DNA from: Bacteroidales bacterium
GTDB lineage: Bacteria > Bacteroidota > Bacteroidia > Bacteroidales > UBA10428
NCBI GenBank assembly: GCA_016938095.1
Contig: JAFGVG010000209.1
Coordinates: 1 to 7,727 of the forward strand
Direction of reading: 5' to 3'
Length of the DNA stretch: 7,727 nt
Shown one piece after another: positions 6,846 to 7,727 of this stretch. Numbering within the stretch: the stretch's first letter is position 1; every line of letters starts with the position of its first letter. The translations under genes were made by a program, and so were the position numbers. The notes beneath the pieces were generated by a model. It had not been told where the DNA came from. It was given only the letters and a program-made list of their open reading frames with translations, and searched no databases.

Positions 6846-7454
6846 ATGAAAAATAGTAAAATTATCAATTCGCTTTTCTTACCATTGTTAGTAATCGGCT
6901 GTTCGAATGAAAAGCCGGAACCAGTTAAAGAACCTCAGCGCCCAAATATCATCTACATCCTGGCCGATGACTTGGGATATGGAGATTTAAGTTGTTACGG
7001 CCAGCAGAGGTTTTCCACACCGAATATTGATAGGCTGGCAGAGGACGGTATTTGGTTTACGCAGCATTACTCCGGCGCAACGGTTTGTGCACCGTCCCGC
7101 TCATCCCTGTTAACAGGTTTGCATACCGGGCATACCCCGGTTCGCGGCAACGAGGAAATTATGCCCGAAGGACAGTGGCCGATGCCTGCTGATACATATA
7201 CTTTGGCTGAAATGCTCCAGGAAGCGGGTTATGCTACTGGGGCTTTTGGCAAATGGGGACTGGGATACCCGGGGTCGGAGGGTGATCCAAACAAGCAGGG
7301 GTTTGATGAATTTTATGGGTATAACTGCCAGCGATTTGCCCACCACTATTACCCGTTTTATTTGTGGCACAACCAGGAGCAGGTTTTTCTGGATGGAAAC
7401 GAAGGACAAGGAAAAGACACTTATGCCCGGAATCCATCCATAAACAAGCATTGA
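6846..7454 (+). CDS. Arylsulfatase-type S1 sulfatase lipoprotein, N-terminal part, frameshifted
   Basis: The visible frame encodes 202 residues and ends at TGA 7452-7454, far short of the 450-550 residues of S1 sulfatases. Residues 1-19 form a lipoprotein signal (SLFLPLLVIGC, lipobox VIGC, Cys19) followed by SNEKPE. The catalytic start is intact: RPNIIYILADDLGYGD with metal ligands D41-D42, then CAPSRSSLLTG with formylglycine Cys81, and FGKWGLG where the family's active-site lysine lies. From TYARNPSINKH onward the sequence stops looking like a sulfatase. Adding one base in the CCC run 7426-7428 gives TYAPESIHKQALKF, the expected family sequence, and joins it to the frame that continues to the window end. 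The gene is therefore broken in this sequence, through a real mutation, recoding or a sequence error. It lies 117 bp after the DoxX gene and is unlikely to be made as active enzyme unless the frameshift is false or bypassed. Confidence 0.85.
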   Translation: MKNSKIINSLFLPLLVIGCSNEKPEPVKEPQRPNIIYILADDLGYGDLSCYGQQRFSTPNIDRLAEDGIWFTQHYSGATVCAPSRSSLLTGLHTGHTPVRGNEEIMPEGQWPMPADTYTLAEMLQEAGYATGAFGKWGLGYPGSEGDPNKQGFDEFYGYNCQRFAHHYYPFYLWHNQEQVFLDGNEGQGKDTYARNPSINKH

Positions 7455-7727
7455 AATTTTTGGAGGATAATAAAGATACTAGCTTTTTTATGTTCTATGC
7501 CACAGCGATTCCCCATGCCGAACTTTTTGCCCCTGAAAGCTATATGGAAAAATACCGAGGAAAATTTATGCCCGAGAAAGTCTACGAAGGTGTTGATGAG
7601 GGGGAACAACTGAAAATTGGCTTGTATGGTTCCCAACCCGAGGGGCATGCTGCATTTGCTGCCATGATCAATTACCTGGATGACCAGGTCGGAGAGATAG
7701 TGGCCAAAGTACAAGAACTGGGACTGA
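7430..7727 (+). pseudogene. Continuation of the frameshifted sulfatase in frame +2, cut by the window edge
   Basis: From 7430 the +2 frame is open to the last base of the window. It reads as the middle of the same sulfatase: ESIHKQALKFLEDN, FFMFYATAIPHAELFAP (the IPH histidine is a family active-site position), LYGSQPEGHAAFAAMINYLDD and QVGEIVAKVQELGL. This is the normal S1 order after the segment encoded at 6846-7425, so both pieces derive from one gene. It has no plausible start of its own at the junction. The second metal-site DN motif and the C-terminal subdomain lie to the right of the window. No further stop or shift is seen in the 99 complete codons, so any inactivation would be recent. 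Confidence 0.8.

Noticed and set aside
7231..7443. Alternative + strand frame inside the last sulfatase as a separate small gene
   Set aside because: It overlaps the conserved sulfatase frame and has no family features; it is a shadow frame.
7421..7454. Programmed ribosomal frameshift as the main explanation for the break
   Set aside because: No slippery heptamer of the X-XXY-YYZ kind and no obvious downstream stem is seen, and S1 sulfatases are not known to use recoding; mutation or sequence error is simpler.

Overview
The window is a catabolic gene cluster, all on the + strand, for degrading a sulfated polysaccharide. The organism is most likely a Bacteroidota, plausibly a marine or otherwise sulfated-glycan-degrading lineage. 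This rests on three things: start codons preceded by A/T-rich leaders rather than Shine-Dalgarno sequences, lipoprotein signals followed by charged residues, and the gene mix (several S1 sulfatases, a GH2 beta-galactosidase-like enzyme, a Tat-exported Gfo/Idh/MocA oxidoreductase and a DoxX protein). No SusC/SusD pair, regulator, RNA gene, IS element or CRISPR array lies inside the window, so assignment to a polysaccharide utilization locus is inferred.

Layout: (i) 3-473, the C-terminal part of a sulfatase resembling sulfamidase (heparan N-sulfatase), cut by the left window edge; (ii) 491-1981, a complete exported sulfatase 17 bp downstream; (iii) 1982-2151, a gap with a small hairpin and a possible promoter/leader; (iv) 2152-4686, a GH2 lipoprotein with both catalytic glutamates; (v) 4689-6233, a Tat-signal Gfo/Idh/MocA oxidoreductase 2 bp later; (vi) 6258-6728, a DoxX-family membrane protein 24 bp later; (vii) 6729-6845, a gap; (viii) 6846 to the right edge, a lipoprotein arylsulfatase. 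Its frame is broken at the CCC run 7426-7428 and resumes in frame +2 to the window end.

Working model (inference): the sulfatases strip sulfate esters or sulfamates from an oligosaccharide outside the cytoplasm. The GH2 enzyme then releases a beta-linked sugar, probably galactose or a galactose-like residue. The oxidoreductase acts on a sugar or glycoside in the periplasm, possibly passing electrons to the membrane through the DoxX protein. The oxidoreductase/DoxX pairing is the most interesting functional question here. The clearest sequence anomaly is the single-base frameshift in the last sulfatase.
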